Part shown: positions 24,150 through 34,651 of the stretch, piece by piece
Layout of the letters: the number at the start of each line of letters is the position of its first letter
How positions within the stretch are numbered: position 1 is the stretch's first letter
DNA from: Ashinkailepas kermadecensis
Lineage: Eukaryota > Arthropoda > Thecostraca > Neolepadidae
Assembly: GCA_034440615.1 (NCBI GenBank)
Contig: JAOTOM010002321.1
Coordinates: forward strand, 34,424-98,423
Direction of reading: 5' to 3'
DNA length: 64,000 nt
Translations under genes and position numbers: made by a program
The notes under the pieces: generated by a model
What the model saw: the letters and a program-made list of their open reading frames with translations, nothing else
What the model was told of the DNA's origin: nothing
Databases searched by the model: none

Positions 24150-25335
24150 GATATGCTCCCAAGAATCGAGCTGAGGACCCCAAATGTCGCGCTGGGGCCA
24201 CACAAATTCACACAAATTCGCGTAGGGGCTCCAAGTAAATACCGCGGGCCCCAGAAAACTCGCTCCGAGGCTCGAAAATCTGGAACAGGAACCGCCAAGA
24301 TCGCGTTGGGGTCACAGCTAAGTACAGCGCGCCCAGCAAACTCGAACCGGTCCCACCAAATAACGCGCTCGGGTCCACAATTCCCATCGGTAGTACCAAA
24401 AATTTGGTCTGGGCATCAAACATTAACGTCGGAGCTGCCAACGTCTAGGGCCCCACATAAGCACCGTGTGACACCCAAAGTCGCATCAGTATCCGAAAAA
24501 TAAAGCCCTCCAAAATAAGGAGGGGTTCGAAAAAAAATAGTCCGGGTCAGGAAAATGGTTCTGGAGCACCGAACATATCATCAGATGCCTTCACAAATCG
24601 CGTACTGCATCGATAAACATACCGCAGCTCGAAGAAAATCGAGGTGAGATACAAAAACATGGTGCCAGGGTCTGCAAAAATCAGGCCGGGATTCAGAATT
24701 TAAAGAAAATTCAGAAGAGATCCACAAAAATCGCGTTGAGCCCAGATAACTGGCGTTGGGTCCCCGGAACCACGCGCCTGGGCGCGATAAATCCCGCTAG
24801 GACCCAGAAAAATCGCACCGAAGCTCCAAATTCGTACTGGGGCCCCACAAATGTGCGTCAGAAACCCCAAATAAACACAGCGGGACCCTAAGAGCACAAC
24901 GGGGACCGAAAATACAACTGGCCCTCCAAAGCGCAGTCTCGCAAAAAGCGACAGGGCCCTAAAACATGCGTTACAGGCCTAAATAAATATACCGGGAACT
25001 CTAAAAACAAAACAAAAAAATAACACCGGAAGCTCTCTAGGCACACAGGGGCCATGCGACCGCACAAGGGCATGAAAAGAGGCTGGGGCCGCAAAAAGCA
25101 ACATGGTCTCAAAACGTTAAAAAAAAATACCTCGTACTAAGTAAACGCATCGAGATCTTTGAAAGCGCCCCGACAACTAATAAAAATCATTGGTGCACAA
25201 ATAAGCAACAAACCCTAAAACGAGCAGGGGTTTCGAAAATGCGTTGGGCCTCTAACAAAAATGGATTGGAGCCCTAAGACACATCAGTAGACGAAGAAAT
25301 ACGAAACGGGTCCAAAGAAGTACACTCAGGCAGGG
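24150..25335. repeat. Highly degenerate ~20-21-nt tandem array
   Basis: Splitting the sequence at GGG(G)NCC gives some fifty successive pieces, most of 19-22 nt, with a rough consensus GGGGCCCCAnAAATCGCGnT. Examples: GGGGCTCCAAGTAAATACCG at 24226 and GGACCCAGAAAAATCGCACC at 24799. Nearly every non-core position differs from unit to unit, so the array is either very old or of a strange origin. It starts soon after the CR1-like 3' end and fades near 25335. No coding frame is supported. Confidence 0.65.
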
Positions 25336-27060
25336 CCTCGGTTCGGTAGCCACCCTGGAAGCATGTTTAATCAAAGATATGAGGTGCGCCAAAGCTCAGC
25401 AGGTATCCGAATTTCTTCACCATCAAATATGGGAAGTAGGGAACTAATGATCGAATTTAGTTACTCGAATTTTCGCAGCGAACGCCCATACGAAGCATTT
25501 CATCACGTCAGATATGGCGCAAGTCATATCTGACTTGCGCCATATCTGACTGCTAAATGTGGCAGCAATTAGCAAAGCGTAAGAGGTCCAGCATAATCCG
25601 TAGCATCACACGAAGTGTGGCGAATGCGCCGAATGCGCAAGATGGGTGTGCACGTGCACTAACGTTGGCGTCGTGGCGACCGAGCACTATGAACTGGAAT
25701 GTCTGAAATTGGGAACTTTTAAATTTAATGTGATTTGTGTAGGTGTAATTTCAGCAGTGCGAGGTGACTCATCAAGGGATTCCAAAAGGATACATTCGAA
25801 CAGGGTGGGGGAGCTAGGGTTGAAATCGGACGAATCAGAAAAGATAGTGGTAGATTAGGCCCCTCCACGGGATAATTCAGTTGGCCACTAAATATTATAC
25901 TTAAAAAGGTCCCCTTTGACAAAATAGTGGTCGAAATCGGAAGACTTTTATTGAGTAGGTTGACCCCTCCAAATACGTTTCCCCCCGCCCTCCCTCCGCT
26001 TGACGCAAATATAGGTACGTCACTGGTCCCCTAATAGTTTTTTATTTTCCGAAACATGCACCCATGGAGCAAAGCCAACATTGAGGGGGCAAATTCACCC
26101 TTACAAGCATACAAAACAACACCGATCCCACATATTAAATGGGAGGAATGATGTTTTTAAATGCACTTTCTTCCTACAAACTTGTCTTCTGTGATCACAG
26201 CCTGCATGATTGGAGCTTCCCAGTTTCAATACCTTCTCAACGACATAATTTACAAAAGGGTACAGTACAGCGAAAACCATGGGCGTGACGGAGTGGAATT
26301 TGAAGGTTTTGCATTATTTATGCATTGTCATTGTTACATTGTTGCATTGCCATTGATGCATTGTTGTTCAATGTTTGTTCTTGCCGTGAATTTATTTGCG
26401 GAGGATTTATTATATTTGCTTCTGTGCCAAGTGCCTTGCAGCCAGCACCAAATGTTATACAAATAAATAAATCCCTTAGATGAGGATCAGAAAACCAATT
26501 CAATCAATTTCTCGTTGTCACCTTCGCGAAATTGTCGTCCTAGAACTCAGAAATGATCGCTTAAGCTTGTTTATGCGATCAAGCTGGTGGGAATGACTAA
26601 CAGTAGTGATGAACCTAGCTATATTCAGTTAAACTTGGTGGACATAGAAGTGAGTTGATCAATAGGAGATATCCTTAAGATATGTTCAGAACCAGCCCCA
26701 CCAGCTCACTGCATTCTAGAGGCCAGCGAGAAGATTGTTCTCGTCGATAAAGCATAAATATACTGGTTTGTTTTGGCACTGACGTATTTATCAACCTTTG
26801 TTTATTTATACCCTGGTATGGCTCAGTTCTCAACGGAAAAAATGATTCTTGCTATTGCGTTTTGCATAAATAATGCACCATGCCAAGAACAAACAAGACA
26901 TCAATATGAAAGCATGCTCCCCATTCGGGAACCATACTAAGAGCCTAAAAAGCAACAGGAGGCCCTAACACAGTGGAGGCCCCCTTTCGGGGAGCAGGAG
27001 GCCCCCTATCAACATTGCCCCCCTGGAAGAATTTCGTGGCGACGCCACTGGTGCTGGCAT
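25336..27060. other. Non-coding stretch with one strong hairpin
   Basis: A perfect inverted repeat lies at 25507-25550 (20-nt arms, 4-nt loop TATC). 26050-26110 has a short match to the dispersed repeat at 32800-33030 (AGCCAACATTGAGGGGGCA). ATTGCATTGTT-type local repeats lie near 26320-26370. At 27040-27050 GTGGCGACGCCACTGG resembles the terminus of a hAT-like element. No gene is seen. Confidence 0.45.
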
Positions 27061-27067
27061 GTCAGTG

Positions 27068-27102
27068 CGTATGTGTGTGTGTGTGTGTGTGCGCGTGTGC
27101 GT

Positions 27103-27144
<42 letters not shown>

Positions 27145-27182
27145 GCGTGGGCGTGGGCGTGTGTTGTGTGTGTTGTATGTGT
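27068..27182. repeat. (GT)n microsatellite
   Basis: GT repeats with GC interruptions (GCGTGTGCGTGT) and a variable right end. Confidence 0.95.
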
Positions 27183-27619
27183 GCTTAACGATGTATAAAA
27201 GTTGAAAACACCCAACCATAGTTCCTCCCACACTTCGCCCAGCAACAAGCCTATGCTTAGCTGGATGGAGTTGTGGGAGGAGCCAAAGTAAAAGAATGAA
27301 GTTGAAATTAGGAGTGCTCACTATCATCTGTCCACAAACCAGCTACTAACAATATAGTTTAGACCTTAAATTCTTGTTGGGTTGGATCTAGGTCCCGTCC
27401 AAGGGCGTCGCCACCGGGGTGGGGCAGCGGGGGCAATCGCCCGCCCCCCCCCCCTGCCGTGAAACTGGGGGGGCCGCCCCTCCCCTGAAATTTGAGGAGG
27501 CCCCTATCCGCAAATGCGCAGGAAAAAAGGGGAGCAAGGAGGCCGACGGGACAGAAGATCATGCTGTCAATGAGGCCTCAAGACTGACGAGGCCACCAGG
27601 AAATATAATCAGGTCTCTA

Positions 27620-29190
27620 TAAGAGACGTAGAACAGAGATTGGAAGGAGGCCCCCAGGACGAAAAGGAGGCCCCCATGACGAAAAGAAGGCCCCCATGAC
27701 GAAAAAGAGGCCCAAGACGTAGAACAGAGATTGTGAGGAGGCCCCCAGGACGAAAAGGAGGCCCCCAGGACGAAAAGGAGGTCCCAGGACGAAAAGGAGG
27801 CCCCAAGACCTAGAACAGAGATTAGGAGGAGGCCCCAGGACGAAAAGGGGCCCCCAGGACGAAAAGGATGCCCCCAGGACGAAAAGGAGGCCCCCAGGAC
27901 GAAAAGGATGCACCCAAGGACGAAAAGCATGCCCCCAAGACGTAAAACAGAGATTGGGATGAGGTCCCCAGGACGAAAGGGAGTCCCCTAAGACGTAGAA
28001 CAGAGATTGGGAGGTGGCCCCTATGACGAAAAGGAGGCCCCCAGGACGAGAAGGAGGTCCCCAGGACGTAGAACAGAGATTGGGAGGAGGTCCCCAGGAC
28101 TAAAAGGAGGCCCCCAGGACGAAAGGAGTGCCCCAGAACGAATAGGATGCACCCAAGGACGAAAAGGAGGCCCCAAGACGTAGAACAGAGATTGGGAGGA
28201 GGCCCTCGGGACGAAAAGGAGGGCCCCAGGACGAATAGGAGGCCCCCAGGACTAAAAGGAAGCCCCAGGACGTAAAACAGAGATTTGGAGGAGGCCCCCA
28301 GGACGAAAAGGGGACCCCCAGGACGAAAAGGATGCCCCAGGACGAAAAGGATTCCCCAGGACGAAAAGGAGGCCCCCCGGACGAAAAGGATGCACCCAAG
28401 GACGAAAAGGATGCCCCGAAGACGTAGAACAGAGATTGGGATGAGGTCCCCAGGACGAAAAGGATGCCCCCCAGGCAGGCGCGCACCCAGGATTTTTCCA
28501 TGGGGGGGGGGGGCCGGACCGAAAAGGGCACTTGGCCGGCTCCAAGAGGGCACTTGACCGGCTCCAGAAGGGCACTTTGCGGCCCGGGGCACATATGGAA
28601 GGTTTGTTGACCGGGGATGGGGGGGGTGGCAAGCAATTTGTTTTAAAATTGCTGGAAAAGATGATTTTTTGGCCGGAATGTCCCAAATTTAGCCCGAAAA
28701 TCACCTGCCTTATGAAAAGGCAGGTGATTTTTGGCCTAAATTTGAGACATTCCGGCCAAGAGGGCACTTTTGGGTCAAAAGGGCACTTTTGGGTCAAAAG
28801 GGCACTTTTGGGTCAAAAGGGCACTTTTGGCCAAAAGGGCACTTTGGTCTCATTGGGGGGGGGGCGGGCCCCCTGCCCCCCCACCTCCGGTGCGCCACTG
28901 CCCCCAGGACGAAAGGAGGCCCCCAGAACGAATAGGATGCACCCAAAGACGAAAAGGAGGACCCCAAAGACGTAGAACAGAGATTGGGAAGAGGCCCCCA
29001 GGACGAAAAGGAGGGCCCCAGGACGAATAGGAGGCCCCCAGGACTAAAAGGAAGCCCCAGGACGTAGAACAGAGATTTGGAGGAGGCCCCCAGGACGAAA
29101 AGGGGGCCCCCAGGACGAAAAGGATGCCCCAGGACGAAAAGGATTTCCCAGGACGAAAAGGAGGCCCCCAGGACGAAAAGGATGCTTAAG
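27620..29190. repeat. 20-bp minisatellite, AGGAGGCCCCCAGGACGAAA type
   Basis: Units of about 20 bp (GGCCCCCAGGACGAAAAGGA) repeat throughout, with a recurrent longer variant containing GACGTAGAACAGAGATTGGG about once every 100-200 bp, which gives a higher-order structure. The long minus-strand frames (FVLGASFSSWGPPFRPGG repeats) exist only because the unit lacks stops. A hAT-like MITE is nested at 28476-28900. A sequence at 27398-27480 with GGGCGTCGCCACC before the array looks like an element end. Confidence 0.93.
28476..28900. mobile_element. hAT-like MITE nested in the minisatellite
   Basis: The ends CAGGCGCGCACCCAGG and GGAGGTGCGCCACTG-type (right end CCGGTGCGCCACTG) are imperfect inverted repeats starting CAG/CTG. 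A perfect 8-bp target duplication CCCCCAGG (28468-28475 and 28901-28908) fits hAT elements. Inside are a near-perfect stem-loop (28671-28757, arms about 41 nt) and tandem AAAAGGGCACTTTTGGGTC units (about 28763-28850). There is no transposase. Confidence 0.88.
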
Positions 29191-29606
29191 CTTTTGTTTG
29201 AGGACAAATACGGAAGTTCATAATTTTACGACAACACAGTGCCGTTCCCAGTGGGGTTATTTCCTTAAATTGTTGTTGCTCGAATTCCACTGCCACGAGA
29301 TTCAAAAGTTCCTTCTCGAAGCATCGGGCTATAAGCCTCAGGCTTGTGCCAATGATGTCAATTGTATGGACCACTGTAGACTTCAAAGTAATAATTTGCA
29401 ATGAAAATGAGTGATCACATCGTCTTCATCACGTCAGAAAACATGCTATTACAAAAAAAATCCCCCAAAATCAAAAATTTACCTTGATCTCCAAATTCGC
29501 CAGTTTGCATAGGTAGGGGACAGGGGGGGGGGTATCTGAACACGTTATGTGTCCTGAACACCTACACTTAGTCATCTCCCACATCATGTTCAGTGCATAA
29601 ATAACG

Positions 29607-29660
29607 AAAAGATGGTGCTATTCGTAAATGATGGACCTGTCACTACCAAAATATGAAAGT
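29607..29660 (+). pseudogene. Start of a short conserved reading frame, copy 1
   Basis: ATGGACCTGTCACTACC... encodes MDLSLPKYESL. The paralogue at 53916 encodes MNLSLPKYEDL, and the codons for LSLPKYE differ only at third positions. Here the frame is cut right after SL by a GGCCAATTTCACT sequence that is the end of another repeat (compare 33757-34547). The product is not known. Confidence 0.5.
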
Positions 29661-29855
29661 CTCTGGCCAATTTCACTATTGTTTTTGTACTCACACAGTT
29701 TGCTAACAAACAGTGTGATGCAAATGCAGTTTGTGATGCAAATCACAAACTGTGTTAAATCAAGTTTCACAAAGGTCTTGCTCTGTAATGACAAAAATTG
29801 TAATCCTGGCGATGTTGCGAGTTTATTACAAACTGTGTGATTTTACAATGCCTTT
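29660..29855. repeat. Inverted-repeat insertion of the GGCCAATTTCACT family
   Basis: The segment begins GGCCAATTTCACT and ends with ACAAACTGTGTGATTTTAC. It holds the perfect hairpin 29727-29752 (11-nt arms, GCAA loop). Similar ends are at 33757-33795 and 34511-34547. Confidence 0.5.
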
Positions 29856-29956
29856 CAGTAAAACAAGAACACAGATATTACAACATAATATGATTTATTT
29901 ACAATAATGATTAAGGGAAGAAATTCTGACGAATTAACAATGTAATGAAGAATTAA

Positions 29957-30883
29957 CACGCGCACTGGAGGGGGGGGGGGCGAAATCCGCCCACCCCTCC
30001 GGTTTTTCGCAAATAACTGCAGATTTTACCGGTCGATATACGCGATTTTCGGTATACCTGCTTAAACATGAACGGCGCGTCGTTTAAAGGAAGACAAATG
30101 GAAATCGCCCGAAACTTTTTCAAGTTAGGGGCCGCTAAAGTAAAAAAATGTTATAGCGCCAGACCACAAAAATCGGCGCAGATGCGCTCCCAGTATACTG
30201 ACAAAAGGGAAGTGTTCTAGGCAACACTAGGGACTTGTTTGATGCATATTGACATGCTGTATAGTTTCAAGGTCATGTTAGGTCACTAAGGTCATGTCAG
30301 GTCAAGTTCATGACAGGTTAATGGAACCAAACTTGATCAACTGGAATGTTGCTATAAATGCACTACTGGTTGTCATTTGTACTGTTTGTCATTGCGTTTC
30401 CATACTTTATTCATGTACTTCACTCCCTTCTTCACGAAGCCGATTGCTCCGAGCTGCCCGACGGAGCAGTCGGGCGGGCGGCCGGTTTCGGTAACTGGAA
30501 CAGGTAACTGACCTGATAAAGTGGTGCTATGTAGGTGACCTGAGGTCAAATGTTGGGTCTATCATCTGCATTGCATCATTAGTAATGTCCAAAACATCAT
30601 TGATGCCCATTTTTGAGCATTTAAACACAATCACAGCGATCCATAACGATGACAAGCCAAGCCACGCAAAACCGGAAAATTTTGCCAATCTGACCTCATT
30701 TGACCTTGAAGATATTGACCTAAGGTCACGAAAATTGCACACAATAGAGTTCACTACCGTGCCCATCCATCCTGCGAATTTCGTTCCTCCAGCTTTACTA
30801 GGAGCCGAGATCTTAGGGGGGGGGGCGGAATCCGCCCCCCCCCTGCAGTGCGCGTAATTCTCAGAGGCCCTCCAGGGCGCGTG
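29957..30883. mobile_element. TTAA-flanked MITE (piggyBac or Kolobok type)
   Basis: The left end CACGCGCACTGGAGG and right end CCTCCAGGGCGCGTG are imperfect inverted repeats. TTAA lies directly outside both (29953-29956 and 30884-30887), the duplication typical of piggyBac and Kolobok elements. Next to each end is a poly-G/poly-C palindrome around GGAATCC or GAAATCC. The 927-bp body has no transposase; several AGGTCA/TGACCT half-sites occur at 30270-30310 and 30536-30728. Confidence 0.82.
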
Positions 30884-31039
30884 TTAAGATACATAAGACC
30901 AAACGATAGAAAATATGATATTTCATTATAAACAGTTTCCTTCAATGCAATAAACCCTTGACAGGAAAATCAGCTGACATCCCAGCAGGACGAGAATCCC
31001 TCCCTGGATTCTCGGCCTGCTAATGTATATGTTTCATTA

Positions 31040-31530
31040 TCCTCAATACAGGAGCGGATACAGAGGGCACTGGGGGCATGTGCCCCCAATGGAACTTTGC
31101 GCTCCTACACAGTGACAAACCCACTACCCATCCCATCACAATCCACCGATTGTCCAAAACATCACCGGATTCTGACCACGATTTCATCCTAGCTGCCCCA
31201 TTCCCCCATTCATTATTTTGTTTGCCGACTTGGAGTGATGGCATCTTCCGCCACCGCCTGGGAACCCCCCCCCCTGTCAGGGGCAGATACAGGAATTTCC
31301 ATAAGGCAATTGTCTGGAGGATGTGTAATTTCTACGGAGGGCTTCTCTGCTAAAGCACCTGGAGGGGTACCTCCGCCGGAAGCCTCCGAGGGGCGCCTAA
31401 GGCTGAACAATTTGTTGGGGGGGGGGGGGGGGAGGTATTAAAGCCTTTGCAGAGCGGCTCCTCTGCCTGGCCGGAGGAGAGCCACCTTCCATGTGGGAGC
31501 ACTGGAGGAATGCACCCCAATGCTCCTGTA
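31040..31530. repeat. GC-rich repeat with CAG..GCGGATACAG ends
   Basis: CAGGAGCGGATACAG at 31050 and its approximate complement CTCCTGTATCC near 31522, together with CAGGGGCAGATACAG at 31278, look like termini of hAT-like elements, but no target duplication was found. GAGGGGC-type inverted units lie in between, and a poly-G run lies at 31417-31432. Related sequence occurs at 33090-33270. Confidence 0.4.
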
Positions 31531-32047
31531 TCCGGCCGCACCCGTATTTTTTACCATGGTATCCGAGGCCTTACCCTACATCGATAGTTAAATTTCTAGT
31601 TCCTCTATCATTACAATGTATCGATCCACCCCTGGGTTCCGATGGCAGGCAAGCCCACATAATACGGAATTTGCATCACGACCGAAGTGCAAAAATGCAA
31701 GGCTGCGCGTGCGCCAACAATGGAAAGACAGCAGAAAACCAGTAGTATCGCCATGCTTGGCCCGTGATGATAGGGGGTGGGTGAAGTGACTGAAATTAAT
31801 TTGCGTGAGTGATTTGCATGTGTGTTTGTGAGCACAGCTTCATAAGCTATTGAGGACAGCATGGAGTGATTCAACATGACAGTGATCTTCGTGTTTTGTG
31901 GATCAGTTTATGCTGGTTGTGGGCTGTGGTGGGTATGTAGGCGCCTACCTAGGACCTACCGAATGACTGAGGCAAGTAGAGGTTTGCATGCATGAAGAAC
32001 AAGCCTCCTTAGCTACCTTCAATCCGATATGTTACTTAAACAAGGTA

Positions 32048-32776
32048 GGGTAAATTTCCAGAAACAGGTAAAATGCAATTTTTCGGATTTTTTTTTTTAA
32101 TACAGGCTATTTTAACGTAAAAATCATGATGCGACCACTCATTTTCTCCGCAAATGATTACTTTTAAGTCAGCGACGGTTGATGACGTCATAATGATTTG
32201 ATGACGTCATATGCATTAAGTCGGGGGAAGAAAAAAAAACCTAACCTAACCTAACCTAGACTAAGATAACCTAGCATAATATATAAAATATATTATATCA
32301 TAATATAATCTAATCTAACCTAACCTAACCTAACCGGAAAACCAGAATCGTCCGAAACAAATTTTTCCGCCATGACGTCATCAAATATATTAAAAATAAA
32401 ATAATACAGCATCGCAAGAAATTTCCGGCCCTTATCGACGGTTGCTGGCGCGACGTGTTGCGAGTATTCATTCTCGGAGATAATGTCGAATTAAGGCAGA
32501 AACATAAGGTTTTCGATGACAAAGAGTATTAAATCCAGTGCATGAAGTGTTGAATGTCTTCTTTATCACGTCTGTGACACACCAGGTACGGATAATTATA
32601 CGCGATGTGCTATGTTTGCAGAGTGAAGATTATGGTCGTGTATTTGTTTGCCAACTAAAAAATAATTATTTGCGGAGAAAATGAGTGGTTGCATCATGAT
32701 TTTTACATTAAAATACCCTGTATTAAAAAATAAAATTCAAAAAAATCGCATTTTACCTAGATCTGGAATGATACCC
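32048..32776. mobile_element. Long-TIR element T1 carrying TTAGG repeats
   Basis: The arms (32048-32158 and 32666-32776) are inverted copies, beginning GGGTA and containing CATTTTCTCCGCAAATGATT. A 6-bp duplication AAGGTA flanks the element (32042-32047 and 32777-32782). In the middle are two CCTAA runs (about 32239-32259 and 32310-32335) and TGACGTCAT motifs. Part of the body matches the larger element at 34652-35622. There is no transposase. A 6-bp target site fits few superfamilies (IS3EU or Dada are options), but I cannot assign it. Confidence 0.82.
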
Positions 32777-32789
32777 AAGGTACATATGT

Positions 32790-33035
32790 ACTAATGCCAG
32801 TGGGGTCCTGGAGGCTCTAGCATGGGTGTTTGTTTTTGAAAATTATTCGGGGGTGGGGTGGGGGCAAGATACGTAACGGCAATGGGCAGGCCCAAATGGA
32901 TTGCAGGGGACACTCCATGGGGTTCCATGTTAAAAGTTGAAATTAGCATAGGGGGGAGGGGGGGCAAAGCCAACACTGAGGGGGCACTTGCCTCCTCAAA
33001 AGTGTAAAACAACAAACACCCCTTGGCTCTAGGCA
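32790..33035 (-). repeat. Dispersed repeat copy (partner 62022-62220)
   Basis: In reverse complement it matches 62022-62220 with shared strings such as GGCAAGTGCCCCCTC, ATTTCAACTTTTAACA and TTATGGAGTG/CCATGGAGTG. It probably belongs to a DNA-element family, but ends were not resolved. Confidence 0.6.
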
Positions 33036-33756
33036 GGTATAGTAGCTACCCTATTTACCTACCTACCTAGGTTTGTGTACTCGGGCCCTCCCAGAGGGCA
33101 GCCTTTATTTTCCAAGGGACACCTTTTCCTCAGAGAGGTGCCTCTGGCAGAACAATTTGAAGGGTGCACTCCAGCCTTCCCGGAGGGGTGCATTTACCCA
33201 GCCGGAGGCGTGCCAACTTTTCATGGGGCATGTACATGTCCCCAGCGTCCCCATTGTATCCGCCCCTGTCTTGGGGGGCTTGGCCCCCTGAATTCATGAG
33301 AAGAACTAAACATAGCCATCTATTCAATTGTTCGTTTCTAGCCTGCAATGTCCCTCTTCATCCGACAATGAAGATTAGGTACATAGGTACCTAAAGTAGT
33401 TTTCACTCTCGAAGTGTAGGTTGCTAAGAGGCTTGAACACCCTTGCTGCTCGCCACGGCGGAGCCTCCTCGAAAAACAAATCCGATTCATCCATGTTTCC
33501 TTTACTGCCACTGCTCTCCACCAAAATTCACACAGCCTAGAACGTGTGCTATTGCAAGCAGTGTATTTGCCAAGATTGTGAACACTCCACAACCTTGGTG
33601 AAATTCAGATGATGTAATAACGCACATTTCTGTGTAGTTTGTGACTAACAAATGATGTACTTTGGATTTTGTAGTTTTGTTAGCTCGTGATGTTAGTGAA
33701 ATGCCACCTTTACAAAGAACAGCACAAACTGTATTCCCACCGAATTCGGTGTGAAT

Positions 33757-34547
33757 ACACAGCTTGTGATTTTAGTGAAATTGGCCTCTGATCACATAGT
33801 TATACCTATTCTTTGTGTACAGAGGTTGTGAAGTTCACAGGAACCATTTTAGGCTTCCAAGAGCAGTTGGCTTAAGGGTACCATAAGGAAGTGACTTTCA
33901 TTTTTTTTTTCTCAATTACACTAGCATTTTTTTGTGGCTACTAATAGATTCTACCACAACAGCTACAGTGAGGTAATCCTGAACAAAACATTTGTGTTCA
34001 GAATACGGCACACCACTATAAAATAATTATCTGTTTTAAAGTTCCTCTTTGCAAGTGGTTAGAGGATTTTCATTGAAAGGAACTGTTTGAATATGGATAG
34101 CTTGTTCATTTTTGTGTTACATAAACACAGTGCAATTACTGGTTCAGCCATACAGAAGCAGCAGTAGAGCCATTTGGTGAATAAAACCCCCCCCTCTTCC
34201 CCTAGCCGCCCACATTCTGTTTGAAGGGGCAATCACCCTAAAACAACATCAAACCTAGCTGTACTTTCGTTTTGATCCCTATTGCTGGCATGTAGTCATA
34301 CAGTCAACTGTCTAAAACTGCACCTTCAACATTGCATGGTACTTGTGGTGTTTTACAGATATTTTATGTCATGTTTGATATACTGATGTGCTTGCTGCAC
34401 CAAAAAAAGAAGTTTTTTTTTCATGATGCCAGAACCCTGCTATTAATGACATTGCCAATAGCATATTGGTTTTCATCGATTGATGTGATCAGAGGCCTGA
34501 TTGGGCTGTGCTCAGAGGCCAATTTCACTAAAATCACAAGCTGTGTA
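33757..34547. repeat. Inverted-repeat bounded segment, 791 bp
   Basis: Left arm 33757-33795 (CACAGCTTGTGATTTTAGTG...) and right arm 34511-34547 are near-perfect reverse complements. The pair looks like the ends of a non-autonomous DNA element; the outer borders and a target duplication are not clear. Confidence 0.55.
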
Positions 34548-34651
34548 CTAAAATCATTTCTCTCACTCATATCCCATGAAATCATGAGTGCATGGATGCT
34601 AATATTCATGTGTGCTTGACTAATCAGTGCATTTACCCGTGGTTGTTATTG

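Noticed and set aside
24150..25335. CRISPR-like array because of regular spacing
   Set aside because: No constant repeat separates unique spacers, the pitch is only ~20 nt, and the context is animal DNA with LINEs.
27559..29207. Long minus-strand frames with FVLGASFSSWGPPFRPGG repeats
   Set aside because: They follow the 20-bp minisatellite through all frames and vanish with it; no start or splice support.
31040..33290. One 2.2-kb hAT element between CAGGAGCGGATACAG and GTATCCGCCCCTG
   Set aside because: The 8 bases outside the two ends do not match, and another element (32048-32776) lies between; the ends probably belong to separate copies.
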